From NCBI GenBank assembly GCA_025210745.1, contig JAOARC010000046.1, positions 1 through 64,000 of the forward strand: DNA of 64,000 bases. Direction: 5' to 3'. A model generated the notes under the pieces. The model saw nothing but the letters and a program-made list of their open reading frames with translations. It ran no database searches and was not told where the DNA came from. Positions 16,793 through 26,139 of this stretch are shown one piece after another (position 1 is the first letter of the stretch; the number at the start of each line of letters is the position of its first letter). The position numbers and the translations under genes were made by a program. This DNA comes from Bacteriovoracaceae bacterium (lineage in GTDB: Bacteria > Bdellovibrionota > Bacteriovoracia > Bacteriovoracales > Bacteriovoracaceae).

Positions 16793-17671
16793 ATGAATAA
16801 GTCGTTAAGTGCTATTTTAGGTGTGTGTTTTTCTATCTCAGGCTTTGCCTATTCTGTTAAAACTATTGATTGTTATGATCAGTTAGAAATGGCAAAGAAA
16901 AAGAAGAAGAGAACTCCAACTATTAGTTTAATATCTGCCAAAATAAATAAAAAGTATAAATATGCTTTAAAATCATCTCTTTTAGAGCTGACAACTTTGA
17001 CAAAGATTGCTGATAAAGAATACGAATCTTCGCTATTAGATAAGGCACTAGTAAGCGTAAAAACGGATGCAAAAGAATTCTATTCTATTCGCTCTTTAGA
17101 TATTCTTATCGATAATAAACAAACAAATAAAGTTTATAAAAATACTTTAAAATGTTTTTCAAATTTTGCTGCTAATAAAATAGGAGCAAAATATCAAAAG
17201 TCTCATAGATATTATTATGGCTTTGAAAATGATGATTTCTATTCACTTCTTTCAGATGTAGAGACATTAAATCTGATGTATAAACAAAAAAAGAGTGAAC
17301 TTAAAAAAGGAAATCGTTTAGGTTTAAAAGATAAGGCTTTTTCTTTAAAGACTGTAAAAGAGTCAAGCCTTGATGAAACTAAAATGGTTGCTTGTAGAGT
17401 TAAGGGATCAAGATTGAGCCGTTCTACAAAAGATGAGGTTGTAAATACTTATGAATGTCTTGTTCCAAGATTTAAGGTCGTAAGTAAAAAGTCAAAAAAG
17501 AGAAAAAAGATAAGAAGGGTAAGAGGATCAAACTCAGGGCCAATTTTACAATGCGAAAGTGGTAAAAAAAGAAAAACCTATAAACCAAAAGCTAAAAAAT
17601 CACAATTTCATAAAAGAAGATATAATCTTGAAAGGGCAAAAAAGCCTAGAAGAACAAATACTAAAGGCTAA
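16793..17671 (+). CDS. Exported protein with strongly basic C-terminal tail
   Basis: I do not recognise this 292-residue protein. It has a Sec signal (MNKSLSAILGVCFSISGFAYS), a Lys-rich body with scattered Cys, and from about residue 225 a tail crowded with Lys and Arg (VVSKKSKKRKKIRRVRGSN, later KSGKKRKTYKPKAKK). TAGGAG precedes the ATG. The tail suggests binding to polyanions such as nucleic acid, lipopolysaccharide or cell-wall polymers after export; this is inference. It is transcribed alone and ends at a strong bidirectional terminator. Confidence 0.75.
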   Translation: MNKSLSAILGVCFSISGFAYSVKTIDCYDQLEMAKKKKKRTPTISLISAKINKKYKYALKSSLLELTTLTKIADKEYESSLLDKALVSVKTDAKEFYSIRSLDILIDNKQTNKVYKNTLKCFSNFAANKIGAKYQKSHRYYYGFENDDFYSLLSDVETLNLMYKQKKSELKKGNRLGLKDKAFSLKTVKESSLDETKMVACRVKGSRLSRSTKDEVVNTYECLVPRFKVVSKKSKKRKKIRRVRGSNSGPILQCESGKKRKTYKPKAKKSQFHKRRYNLERAKKPRRTNTKG

Positions 17672-17676
17672 AATAA

Positions 17677-17709
17677 GAAAACTCCCTTTTATTAGGGAGT
17701 TTTCTCTTT
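17677..17709. terminator. Bidirectional intrinsic terminator
   Basis: GAAAACTCCC (17677-17686) and GGGAGTTTTC (17695-17704) form a perfect 10-bp stem with an 8-base loop, followed by TCTTTTT on the plus strand and preceded by an A-rich run that serves the opposite strand. It separates two convergent genes. Confidence 0.9.
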
Positions 17710-17721
17710 TTAATTATTAAT

Positions 17722-18594
17722 TTACCATATAGATTTTTTTGGTTGGTACCAACATCTCGATCTTAGTCCTTGTGTATCATTATTTTTTCTATTACAAGTT
17801 CCTATATTGGCATCTTTATCTGAAAGCTCTTGCGCTAAAGGTCTATCACATAGAGCCCCAGCAAAATATGTATCTAGTCTACACTGAGCTTTAGGATGTT
17901 TGTGATTTGTTTTAGATACTTCTGATGTATCAGGAGTATCTACTTTAGGCATATCTTGTTTACCTAATGAAGCCAAAAGGTTTGTTGTACTTTGAGCTGC
18001 AACAATTGATCTAATACATAAATTAACTTCAGCCTCACTTTTGTAAATGCTATTACATTTTTGTTCAATCATAGGATGAACGTCTAATTTTGCAACAATT
18101 GATGCATTATCATCATCTAAGTAAACTTTTCTAAAACATTTTAAAGTCGCAAAATAATCAGATTGACCCTCATTAGATGCCCAAGTTGTACTAAAGAATC
18201 TTTTTATCTTTGGAGCTCCTCCTAGGTGATGACCAAGCTCATGGCAAAGTACAATGGCAAATCCGTCTCTTGTTACTAAAGAGTGTCTTGCAAGGCCTCC
18301 ATACATATTGATGATAACATTACTTCCTTGTCTTTGAGCTGAAGCGTTTACAGTTCCATTATCCCATAATTTATTCATAGTTAGTTTATCACCATTTTTT
18401 TCAATAATAGGCTTATAAACTTTTACAACTTCATCGATAACTTTCATAAATTCTTCTTTATCAATGCCGTTGATTGACTTAACTGATGAAGGGATATTTA
18501 AGTCATTTTGAGGAGCAAAACCCGTTTTTCCGTCAATATCACAAGCTATTGCTCCAAAAGTGAGTGATAACACCATCATAGTAATTAATTTCAT
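17722..18594 (-). CDS. Exported zinc metallopeptidase (HELGHH type)
   Basis: The 290-residue protein has a Sec signal (MKLITMMVLSLTFGAIA) and a gluzincin-like active site. FAIVLCHELGHHLGG places His118, Glu119 and His122, and ASNEGQSDYFATLKC about 20 residues later supplies the likely third ligand Glu142 with Asp146. The C-terminal third is Cys-rich (for example LDTYFAGALCDRPLAQ), suggesting disulfides after export. Motif spacing recalls M48-like peptidases, but overall similarity is not obvious. AAGGA precedes the ATG. The substrate is unknown; in a predator it may act on prey or envelope protein. Confidence 0.75.
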   Translation of the reverse strand: MKLITMMVLSLTFGAIACDIDGKTGFAPQNDLNIPSSVKSINGIDKEEFMKVIDEVVKVYKPIIEKNGDKLTMNKLWDNGTVNASAQRQGSNVIINMYGGLARHSLVTRDGFAIVLCHELGHHLGGAPKIKRFFSTTWASNEGQSDYFATLKCFRKVYLDDDNASIVAKLDVHPMIEQKCNSIYKSEAEVNLCIRSIVAAQSTTNLLASLGKQDMPKVDTPDTSEVSKTNHKHPKAQCRLDTYFAGALCDRPLAQELSDKDANIGTCNRKNNDTQGLRSRCWYQPKKSIW

Positions 18595-18745
18595 AAACAG
18601 TCCTTTGTTAATTTGATAAATAAATTAAACCTTAACCAAGTAACTCTGTTAATAGATGTAAGATAAAGTTTGATGATTTTTTGCCCAGATGTATAAAAGG
18701 TTTAAATGGTTATAATTATTAATAGTTAATGGATAAGGAGGGGCT

Positions 18746-18946
18746 ATGGCCAAATGTAAGTTTTGTGGAACTGAGATTATGTGGATGCAAGAAGGTAGAA
18801 AGAAGGTTCCTGTGGAGATGGATGGAGCAAAGCATGAGTGTGAAGAGTATAAGAGAACTGTTAAGTCAGCAAGAAAGATTGAGTTAAATGAAATAGACCC
18901 AGATATCCTTAAGCAATATCAAGATGCAATTAATAAGAAAAAATAG
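18746..18946 (+). CDS. Small cytoplasmic zinc-ribbon protein
   Basis: This 66-residue protein opens with MAKCKFCGTEIMW, a CxxC knuckle, and a later Cys (KHECEEYKR) may complete a metal site. The rest is charged. AAGGAGG immediately precedes the ATG, among the best ribosome sites in the window, which supports a real, well-translated gene. No function is known to me. It lies alone between the divergent metallopeptidase and endonuclease I. Confidence 0.8.
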   Translation: MAKCKFCGTEIMWMQEGRKKVPVEMDGAKHECEEYKRTVKSARKIELNEIDPDILKQYQDAINKKK

Positions 18947-19005
18947 TATTTACAAATAGTATTTTTATATAGTAGTAAACCTAATATAAAATATTAGGGG
19001 GACTT

Positions 19006-19704
19006 ATGAGATTGTGTTTAATTTTATTAATATCAACTTGTGCTTTTGCTGAGATTGTATGGGATGATTACCGAGTTGCGTTAAAGAAGCTAACAACAAA
19101 AAGCCATCAGCCACTAATAGACTATTCAAGATCTAGAAGAATAATAATTCAGAACGTTCATTTAAAAAGTGATAATAGAGGATACTTTGTTAAAGATGTT
19201 TATTGTAATGAGTATGTAAGAAAGGTAAGTCCTACTAAAATGCCTTCACATACTATAATTAATATAGAGCATACTTGGCCGCAAAGTCGTTTTAGTAGAA
19301 AGTTTTCTAAAAGTATGCAAAAGTCAGATCTTCATCACTTATATCCAACTAATAATAAAGCAAACTCAACGAGAGGCAACTATAAGTTTACCAATGTAAG
19401 TTCAAACTCTCAGTTAAGAGGTTGCGATGATTCAAGCTTTGGTTATTCGAGTGTTGGTAATTTTGAAGGTTTTGAACCGCCATCAGAACATAAAGGAAAT
19501 GTTGCAAGGGCAATATTTTATTTTTCAATAAGGTATGATTTAGAAATTTCTTCAGCAGAAGAAAGTGTTCTAAGAATGTGGAATCTAATGGATCCAGTTG
19601 ATTCTGATGAAATGAAAAGAAATGATCTTATAAGTTCAATACAGGGAAATAGGAACCCATTTATTGATAATCCTGAGTATGCTGAATTGATTTCTAATTT
19701 CTAA
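19006..19704 (+). CDS. Exported endonuclease I family DNase
   Basis: The 232-residue protein has a signal peptide (MRLCLILLISTCAFA) and is an EndA/NucM-type nuclease. IEHTWPQSRF (His89) contains the catalytic His and metal-binding region, KSDLHHLYPTNNKANSTRGN (residues 106-125) completes the beta-beta-alpha metal site, and NPFIDNPEYAELI is the family's C-terminal signature. These enzymes degrade DNA non-specifically in the periplasm or outside the cell. Length matches the family (about 230-250). In a predator, digestion of prey DNA is a natural role. The DUF2288 gene follows after 3 bases. Confidence 0.92.
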   Translation: MRLCLILLISTCAFAEIVWDDYRVALKKLTTKSHQPLIDYSRSRRIIIQNVHLKSDNRGYFVKDVYCNEYVRKVSPTKMPSHTIINIEHTWPQSRFSRKFSKSMQKSDLHHLYPTNNKANSTRGNYKFTNVSSNSQLRGCDDSSFGYSSVGNFEGFEPPSEHKGNVARAIFYFSIRYDLEISSAEESVLRMWNLMDPVDSDEMKRNDLISSIQGNRNPFIDNPEYAELISNF

Positions 19705-19707
19705 GTT

Positions 19708-20013
19708 ATGAGTGATAAAAAAACAATAGAAGAATTTAACGGTGAAGTTGAGCAAGCTGATTGGAGCATGCTTAAGGATCATCATAAAAGGGGAGCTTTA
19801 TTTGAAGTTTCCCTTAATTTAAATTTAGCTGAAGTTGCAAATGCTTTTGCAAAGGATTATAGCTCAATTGTAAAGTTATGGCTTGATGATGGTGATTTAG
19901 TTAAGGTTGATGATGATAGAGCTACTAAGTTTGCACAGGATGAGTTCAAAAAAATAGCAAACTTTTTAATCGTTCAGCCTTATGTGCTTATTCAAATGAT
20001 CGAATGTCAATAA
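19708..20013 (+). CDS. DUF2288 family protein
   Basis: The 101-residue cytoplasmic protein matches DUF2288 in length and pattern: ADWSMLKDHHKRGALFEVS, then LNLAEVANAFAKDYSSIVKLW, then the closing FLIVQPYVLIQ. The family is found mainly in Proteobacteria and cyanobacteria and has no known function. It starts 3 bases after endonuclease I and overlaps the convergent dehydrogenase gene by 26 bases, with both reading frames intact. Confidence 0.8.
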   Translation: MSDKKTIEEFNGEVEQADWSMLKDHHKRGALFEVSLNLNLAEVANAFAKDYSSIVKLWLDDGDLVKVDDDRATKFAQDEFKKIANFLIVQPYVLIQMIECQ

Positions 20014-20683
20014 AACCGCCACTAGGTGTTTTCAAAATAGAACTTAGGTTTTGATTAAGCTTTATAGCAAAATCATTAGGGCTTAGCATCGTTCCGTTTT
20101 CTCTTGCTTGCGCAAGTCTTTGTATATTTGGAAACTCTTCTTTATTAACGACATCACATAGATAATCTTGCATTTTAGTATTTACAAGTCCGGGAGCTAA
20201 ATTAATATAAGTCGTATTTTTATCTTCTGCGCTATAAAGCTCTAGCAGTGTTTTAAAAGCAGCTTTACTTAAACTATATCCTGACCAACCTAATCCCCCT
20301 TTTAGGGCAGCTCCGGATGAGATTCCTATAATATATTTAAAATGAGCTTTATTTTTTAAAGTATCAATTAGATTTTTTTGGGCCCATAAATTTGTATTCA
20401 TAATATCTTGAAGTTCTTTTAGGGAAGTTTTAGATATAAAAGCTATTTTTCCTAGGATACCAGAATTTAAAAAGCATAAATCAAAGTCAATTGCTTCTAT
20501 AAAATCAAACTGTGAGTCTGTGTAGTTCGTAATATCGACACATTGATGAAGAATATTATTATGTGAGTAATCAAGCTTGCTTCTACTAATTCCATAAACT
20601 TGATAGTTATTTTGAGCAAAGCTTATGGCCATTGCTTTTCCGATACCGCTACTAATTCCACTAATAAATATGTTTTTACTCAT
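19988..20683 (-). CDS. Short-chain dehydrogenase/reductase
   Basis: The 231-residue protein is a classical SDR. NIFISGISSGIGKAMA binds the nucleotide, FLNSGILG stands for the NNAG motif, and GISSGAA (Ser) followed by YSLSKAAFK gives the Tyr-x3-Lys catalytic pair. The substrate cannot be inferred. I start at ATG 20683, six codons inside the longest frame, because AAAGG precedes it at good spacing. Its end overlaps the convergent DUF2288 gene by 26 bases. Confidence 0.88.
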   Translation of the reverse strand: MSKNIFISGISSGIGKAMAISFAQNNYQVYGISRSKLDYSHNNILHQCVDITNYTDSQFDFIEAIDFDLCFLNSGILGKIAFISKTSLKELQDIMNTNLWAQKNLIDTLKNKAHFKYIIGISSGAALKGGLGWSGYSLSKAAFKTLLELYSAEDKNTTYINLAPGLVNTKMQDYLCDVVNKEEFPNIQRLAQARENGTMLSPNDFAIKLNQNLSSILKTPSGGFIDIRSFE

Positions 20684-20886
20684 AATATACCTTTGAAACA
20701 AAGTGTTTCTAAAAAGTAAGAAAAAATGACTTAAATAAAAAATTATATGTAAGTATTACAACTTAGAATTATCCTTTTGTATAATAAAAACTATAAAAAA
20801 TTGTAAGTTTTAATTTTGATAGTCAAGCGAATCCAATTGATTATCATTGCAAAGGCAATTGCTTTTGCCTCTCTCAATTTGTGGGT

Positions 20887-20907
20887 CACCTAGTATTATA
20901 CTAGGTG
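20887..20907. terminator. Palindromic hairpin downstream of the giant exported protein gene
   Basis: CACCTAGTAT (20887-20896) and ATACTAGGTG (20898-20907) make a near-perfect palindrome 16 bases beyond the giant gene's stop. It is likely a terminator, but no U-run follows in the minus transcript, so an mRNA-stabilising 3' hairpin or protein-binding palindrome is also possible. The rest of the 239-base gap up to the dehydrogenase start shows only AT-rich DNA. Confidence 0.4.
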
Positions 20908-20922
20908 GCCTTACAAGAAATA

Positions 20923-23900
20923 TCAGTAAGTTTCTACGGAAAGGACTTGAGAGCCTTCTGTTCTAACTGGTGCAGGAAAGGCGGTTACTAAGTCTCCAGA
21001 TTCTGATATAACAGCTTTTATTCTTACACCATCAACGACTCCTTCATAGATAAGAACATTAGTACCATCAGAGGTTTTAGATAGTTGTTTGGGAATAGTT
21101 GTATTTTTTATTTCATTTATACTTTTAATTATCTTGTTTGCATCCCAAGAAGAAGGAAATAAGTTCTTTCCTATCGTTTTATAGCCACCTTTAGAAGATT
21201 TTATAAGCTCTCCATTTTTATCAAGTAGTGGAAAGCGAACCTCTCTAACTCCATTAGGATATTGCCTATTAAACTTTGCTTTTATATGTCCCGTTTCATC
21301 TAAAAGGTAGTCAGAATAAGTTTTATTCTTTTTTAAAAGTAAACCAAGAGAATGTTGCGTGTGCATTCCTCCAGTAATTTCAGGTTCACCTTTAGTATTG
21401 ATTTTAATATTACCTTTATTAATATGAGTATAGTTTGGATACATAGATGGATCATTATTTTTAATAGCATGGGATTTAGAAAAGCCACCAGTCCATACAA
21501 TTTCCTTTTCTTTTAATTGTTTTGCCTTTTCAGTAAGTAAAGACTGATCGGTTGTATTTTTTGATATGCCCTTCGTCTTAATTCGCATATCAACAGGTTT
21601 TGTAAGATGAGAGTTTTTTGAGCTAAGTAAGATAAGTTTATCATACTGCTCTTTGGTTACTTGAGATTCATTATTAATATTTTTAGTTATTTTATAAATC
21701 TCATCTAAGTTTTTATTTACTTTAGAAGCGGTTTCTTTTAAGTGTTTAACTTTTTCTTGCATACTTTCTACAAGTTTTATTCCAGCATTTAAATCACCAT
21801 TTTGATAGGCCTTAGCAAGTTCTATATGTTCTTTTGTACTTAATATCATTTCAAAAGTGTAATCACTAGATCCACGCATTTTATATCCCGATTTACCTGC
21901 AACTTTCAAATTAGCAGTAAATACATCTTTTCCATTAACTGTCTTTTTTGCAAAAGTAAGATTACTTTTAAGTAAAGAAGGTGCTTTTTTGTAAAACTGT
22001 GAAGAATCTAAAAAACTATTCGCTCGATATATTGTAGCTTCGTTACTAAATGAACCATATTTGATATTATTTAGAAGTGATTTTAAGTCAACCTTTCCAT
22101 TTAATAAAGATTGCCTTACTCCTTTGGCGTAAGTTTGAACTTCGTCTAAACTAAAATAAGTAGAGTATGGAAGATTCTTCATATCAATACTATATTTTTT
22201 TATAAACTCTTCGGAAGGAATGAAAATATTTTCTCGCGACGAATGTATAGTTAAATTATATTGATCATCAGCTCCATTAATATAATCTTGTGCTCGTTTA
22301 AAGTGAGTTGCTTCATGAAGTGCTGCACTTGATGGTTTTGCCTCTAATATAGATTTATGCCCGATATATAGAGTGGAAGAAGCTTCATCATACATACCGC
22401 CAATATGGCTTCTTTTAAGCATCATTGGATCGTACACAACTGTTATATTATTCTTTTTTAGTGCTTGAGCGTATTTACCAAGCTTAGTGTTATCGCCTGT
22501 TAAAATAAATGCCTCAGCATTTTTTTGATAAGCGATCCCTTGATTTTTTAGATGAGTCCCTATTTCATTATAAATTTTTATATCTTCTGATGCTGTACTT
22601 GCAGTATTTTTAAACCAATTTCTAACGTCATTTCCGAGTTGAGGATCAATATAATCGTTATTAGATTTTAATGGTATATGAGTACTATTTTTAAAATTTT
22701 TGTTAATGGCTTCTTCAATTTGGTCAAAGTGGACTCTATTTGCTTTTAATATGTTTTTATCTGTAGTTATTCTTTCAAGCTTTTGAAAATCAAGTCGTCC
22801 AAAAGTTTTTATCATTGTATTTGGGTTATTTGCAACAATATCTAATATCTTCGCCATTCCTTCTGGAGTTGCGTTACTTAAGAACTCGAGTGTCTTATCC
22901 ATATGCTTAGCTTGTGTATTTCTGAGTAATAAGGATAAGGTCGTCATTTGTTCTGAGTTAAGAGATTTTATATTTTCATTTAATCTTTTTGCAACTTGAG
23001 GCTTAGTTTGATTATAGTCTTTTAGTTTTGAGTTAAGTTTTTTTAATCCTTCTTTTGCTTGTTTTGTTAATTTATTCCAGCTTTTAGAATCATTAATCGT
23101 TTGTGTTGTTCCAAGAGAATTTTTAACAATCTTCAACCTAGAAAGTTTTGCTGCAAGAGCTCCTAGTTCTATAGCGTCAAACCCTAGACCAAAAATAGCT
23201 ATATACATCCCCATCTTATTATCATCATAACGACTCTTTATCTGAGGTAGCATTTTTAGTTGGTTTTCAATATCATCCTCAATTGAAGTTGCAAGATTTC
23301 CTTGAACACAAGATTTTTCTTGATTTGCTATATCCATATTGTGTTTAAGTATTCCTATTTCTGCTGTTGTAAGTACAACAGATGAGCCGAGTAAAGCAGC
23401 GCCTAAAGGACTGCCTACACCTGTGAACATTAGAATAACCCCTGCTATTGCAGCAGCTCCTCCTACTATCTGTGAGGATCTTAGATCAAAGGTATCTTCA
23501 TTATAAATTTGCTCAATAAACTGGCACGCATTTGCAGATAGCTCTTGCGATTTATTCTTACTAAGGAGTTCAGCCATGACAGAAGGTCTTGTTTTTAGTG
23601 TTGCAAATATATTTGCATTTCTCGCATCAAGATCATTTGGATTAAGTGAATTATCAAGTTTTTTTATTTCACTTTGAACAAATGCATCCATTTGATTTCT
23701 AGCCATTTCAAACTGATCTTTCGTTATTTTTTTAAAAGGCATACCTGAGTGGCGGTTAGCGCAGTATTTATCTAGCCAATTAGAAAAGTTTGCTCCGAAT
23801 TTTTGTTTTGAAAACATATTTTCTTGAATTGCATCCATTCCTATAATAGAAGCCGCTTTTGGATTTTTAGAAACAAGTTCATTCCATGCATCTTGAGCTT

Positions 23901-25533
23901 TACTCTGATAGAGGTGTTGTTTTTGCTTTAATGAGTAATCCATTGCTCTTAAAGGTCCTTCTGTATCACAACTTCGATAAGGAGAGTGCTTAGATAGATT
24001 ATGTAGGTGTAATTTTAGGTCTTCTTCCATCATATTTCCATTTTTATCAATGAAAACAGAAGGATCACCACTTTGCCCTGAAATAATAGATCTTGCTAAA
24101 AAATCAGCATCATATTTTCCCATGGAGTTTCTATTGTTTTGTTCTAAGTAGAATGAGGGGTTTTTTCTAACAAGTTGATAAAAATCATTTGCAATAGGGT
24201 CTTTGAATCTTTTTTTAGATCCGTATTGAGTATATTGTCTTAGAGTTTCATTTGGTAGGGAAGAAAAAATTTTTTCGTTTATAAGATATTCTTTCTTTAG
24301 CTCCATACATATATGATTAAATTGATCTAAAGTGTGATTAAGATCTTTTAAATCCTGTTGAATTTCTTTTTGAGTGGGCTTACATGGTTTGTTTAAATCT
24401 TTATCTTCAAAATGATTCCACGCTTGTAGGGCTTTTTTATCAAAAAGTTCCTGCTCAAACTTTCTGTTTTTAAATTGAGACTTTATATGTTTCATAGCTT
24501 CTTCTTTGCTGAACATAGAAGCCTTGTTGCGGCATAACTCATATTTCCACGATGCTATAAACATATCGGGAAGAACCTGGTAGCTTATTTTTTTGTTCAT
24601 TTCATCAAAGTCTTTGTCTGCAAGATGATTCTTTATTTTATCCCAATCATTTTTAAGTACTCCAATTTCATTTTGGGAAAAATAATGATTTGCTCTACAG
24701 GCATTAGCATGATTGGTAATTTGACTTTCTATGTTTCTCCCATAGACATCACCTTGGGCATTTTCTTTACGACAGCGCTCTAAAATACCTTGTACCCTAA
24801 GTTGTGTGGCCATATTTTCTTGATCGATTTCTATAGACTCTATTGCTTTTTCCATTTGTTCTAAGCTTTTTATATTATCTAAGTCAGTAAGTGCTTTTTC
24901 AAAAAAACTTTTTGTATGAGGTAATTTTTGAGAGTCAATTTTATTCCTTCTATGAGGAATATATCCTTGTAGAGTTTTTAATTTTTTATAATGGCCACGA
25001 CATTTTTTAAGAGCTTTTTCTTTTCTTTCTTTAAAAGTAAGGTGGGAATAATTTGAGTTTTCTATGTACCGTTTTTTTACAAGCTTTGAGTTACTGCAAA
25101 AGTTTACATGATCAGCATATTTTTTTATATCTTCATCAAGGGATACTTTTAAAACTTTTGACATGCAATAAGCATTATAAGCTTTACATTCTGTCCACTG
25201 TTTTGCATTTTTACAATCTAGATAAGTGGGTGACTTTCCATCTGTTCTTTCAAACCATTTTCTTGTATTAGGATCTTTGTTTAAAAAATGAACCATTTGG
25301 TCGTATTTAGTTAGTATACTTTGATGGTCATACTCTCTTAAAGAGCGGTCATATTTGTTATGTTTATTATATAAGCAGCGACTTATATCATTTGCACATA
25401 TATCATCTCGAAAATTAATCAGATTATTTTCTTGAATAAAGGATTGGCATTTTAAATCAATAGCAGCTTTATCTTGTCCAAAGGCCAATAAATTCAAAAA
25501 TAGTAAATATAAAATCACTACCCAAAACTTCAT
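20923..25533 (-). CDS. Giant exported protein with HExxH motif and C-terminal EndoU-like RNase domain
   Basis: This 1536-residue protein has a Sec signal (MKFWVVILYLLFLNLLAFG). Residues about 25-660 are helical and Cys-rich, suggesting a disulfide-braced exported region. Hydrophobic segments lie at about 681-725 (VGGAAAIAGVILMFTGVGS) and about 776-795. HEATH at 1073-1077 is an HExxH motif; SLDEVQTYAKG supplies Glu1131 as a possible third zinc ligand. The last about 160 residues resemble bacterial EndoU (PF14436-type) toxin domains: GGMHTQHSLGLL with His1391 and His1394, NGVREVRF, LFPSSWDANKIIKSINEI, and a final VKxVISESGDLVTAFP-like strand. EndoU domains are metal-independent RNases of polymorphic toxins. 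No immunity gene is adjacent. The EndoU call is from motif order; a peptidase role is less certain. Confidence 0.72.
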   Translation of the reverse strand: MKFWVVILYLLFLNLLAFGQDKAAIDLKCQSFIQENNLINFRDDICANDISRCLYNKHNKYDRSLREYDHQSILTKYDQMVHFLNKDPNTRKWFERTDGKSPTYLDCKNAKQWTECKAYNAYCMSKVLKVSLDEDIKKYADHVNFCSNSKLVKKRYIENSNYSHLTFKERKEKALKKCRGHYKKLKTLQGYIPHRRNKIDSQKLPHTKSFFEKALTDLDNIKSLEQMEKAIESIEIDQENMATQLRVQGILERCRKENAQGDVYGRNIESQITNHANACRANHYFSQNEIGVLKNDWDKIKNHLADKDFDEMNKKISYQVLPDMFIASWKYELCRNKASMFSKEEAMKHIKSQFKNRKFEQELFDKKALQAWNHFEDKDLNKPCKPTQKEIQQDLKDLNHTLDQFNHICMELKKEYLINEKIFSSLPNETLRQYTQYGSKKRFKDPIANDFYQLVRKNPSFYLEQNNRNSMGKYDADFLARSIISGQSGDPSVFIDKNGNMMEEDLKLHLHNLSKHSPYRSCDTEGPLRAMDYSLKQKQHLYQSKAQDAWNELVSKNPKAASIIGMDAIQENMFSKQKFGANFSNWLDKYCANRHSGMPFKKITKDQFEMARNQMDAFVQSEIKKLDNSLNPNDLDARNANIFATLKTRPSVMAELLSKNKSQELSANACQFIEQIYNEDTFDLRSSQIVGGAAAIAGVILMFTGVGSPLGAALLGSSVVLTTAEIGILKHNMDIANQEKSCVQGNLATSIEDDIENQLKMLPQIKSRYDDNKMGMYIAIFGLGFDAIELGALAAKLSRLKIVKNSLGTTQTINDSKSWNKLTKQAKEGLKKLNSKLKDYNQTKPQVAKRLNENIKSLNSEQMTTLSLLLRNTQAKHMDKTLEFLSNATPEGMAKILDIVANNPNTMIKTFGRLDFQKLERITTDKNILKANRVHFDQIEEAINKNFKNSTHIPLKSNNDYIDPQLGNDVRNWFKNTASTASEDIKIYNEIGTHLKNQGIAYQKNAEAFILTGDNTKLGKYAQALKKNNITVVYDPMMLKRSHIGGMYDEASSTLYIGHKSILEAKPSSAALHEATHFKRAQDYINGADDQYNLTIHSSRENIFIPSEEFIKKYSIDMKNLPYSTYFSLDEVQTYAKGVRQSLLNGKVDLKSLLNNIKYGSFSNEATIYRANSFLDSSQFYKKAPSLLKSNLTFAKKTVNGKDVFTANLKVAGKSGYKMRGSSDYTFEMILSTKEHIELAKAYQNGDLNAGIKLVESMQEKVKHLKETASKVNKNLDEIYKITKNINNESQVTKEQYDKLILLSSKNSHLTKPVDMRIKTKGISKNTTDQSLLTEKAKQLKEKEIVWTGGFSKSHAIKNNDPSMYPNYTHINKGNIKINTKGEPEITGGMHTQHSLGLLLKKNKTYSDYLLDETGHIKAKFNRQYPNGVREVRFPLLDKNGELIKSSKGGYKTIGKNLFPSSWDANKIIKSINEIKNTTIPKQLSKTSDGTNVLIYEGVVDGVRIKAVISESGDLVTAFPAPVRTEGSQVLSVETY

Positions 25534-25725
25534 ATTTCAATTACTTATCGGCTAAATAATAATATTTATTAGTTTTTTAAGTTAATGATATCAATAGCTT
25601 AGACCCCATTGTTGTATAATAATTATATGATGTAAGCGTAAACATCAATCATTTTGATAGTGATGGCTTGTTGCGTTATTTTTCGGTATTATTTTTGATA
25701 TAAATTAATAAATGGAGACTTACTA

Positions 25726-26136
25726 ATGAAAGGATTGTTGTTGGGTATATTAGCTTTTGCATCATTTGCCAGTAGTGGCTTAGACATAAGATGTGTAACT
25801 GTAAAGAAAGATCAGCTTTCTCTTAATTATAGATATGATGTTATGGTTTTTGATGAGGGGCAAAACTATAAGGGCTCCATGGGGGCTGGCTCAGAGGCAT
25901 GTTTGGATTACTTAGAAGTTAAAAAGTCACAGATTAATAAAGATAAACTAAAAATAGTGTTAAAGGGGCAGGACAACTGTTGGAGCGTAAATAATTCATC
26001 TGTCATTTTGAAACTAAAAGTTATTAAAGATCAGTTTAATAATAAGAGTATTGCAACAGGTTTCTTAAAAGTTAAAGAGCTTTCATGGTTACCTAAATTA
26101 AAATATAAAGTTGAGTGCGAAATAGAAGGAGTATAA
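25726..26136 (+). CDS. Small exported protein, unknown function
   Basis: The 136-residue protein has a signal peptide (MKGLLLGILAFASFASSG) and four later Cys residues that could form two disulfides. It appears beta-rich and resembles no family I know. It begins the plus strand opposite the giant EndoU-like gene, across a 192-base divergent gap in which I see no convincing promoter pair. A second small exported protein starts 3 bases after its stop, so the two form a pair. Confidence 0.7.
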   Translation: MKGLLLGILAFASFASSGLDIRCVTVKKDQLSLNYRYDVMVFDEGQNYKGSMGAGSEACLDYLEVKKSQINKDKLKIVLKGQDNCWSVNNSSVILKLKVIKDQFNNKSIATGFLKVKELSWLPKLKYKVECEIEGV

Positions 26137-26139
26137 TTT

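Noticed and set aside
20834-20875. AT-rich palindromic stretch resembling a repeat element or attachment site
   Set aside because: The near-palindrome GCAAAGGCAATTGC has no loop and no copy elsewhere in the window that I can find.
25615-25620. TATAAT as a promoter for the small exported proteins at 25.7 kb
   Set aside because: No acceptable -35 sequence lies 16-18 bases upstream, and such hexamers are frequent in this AT-rich DNA.
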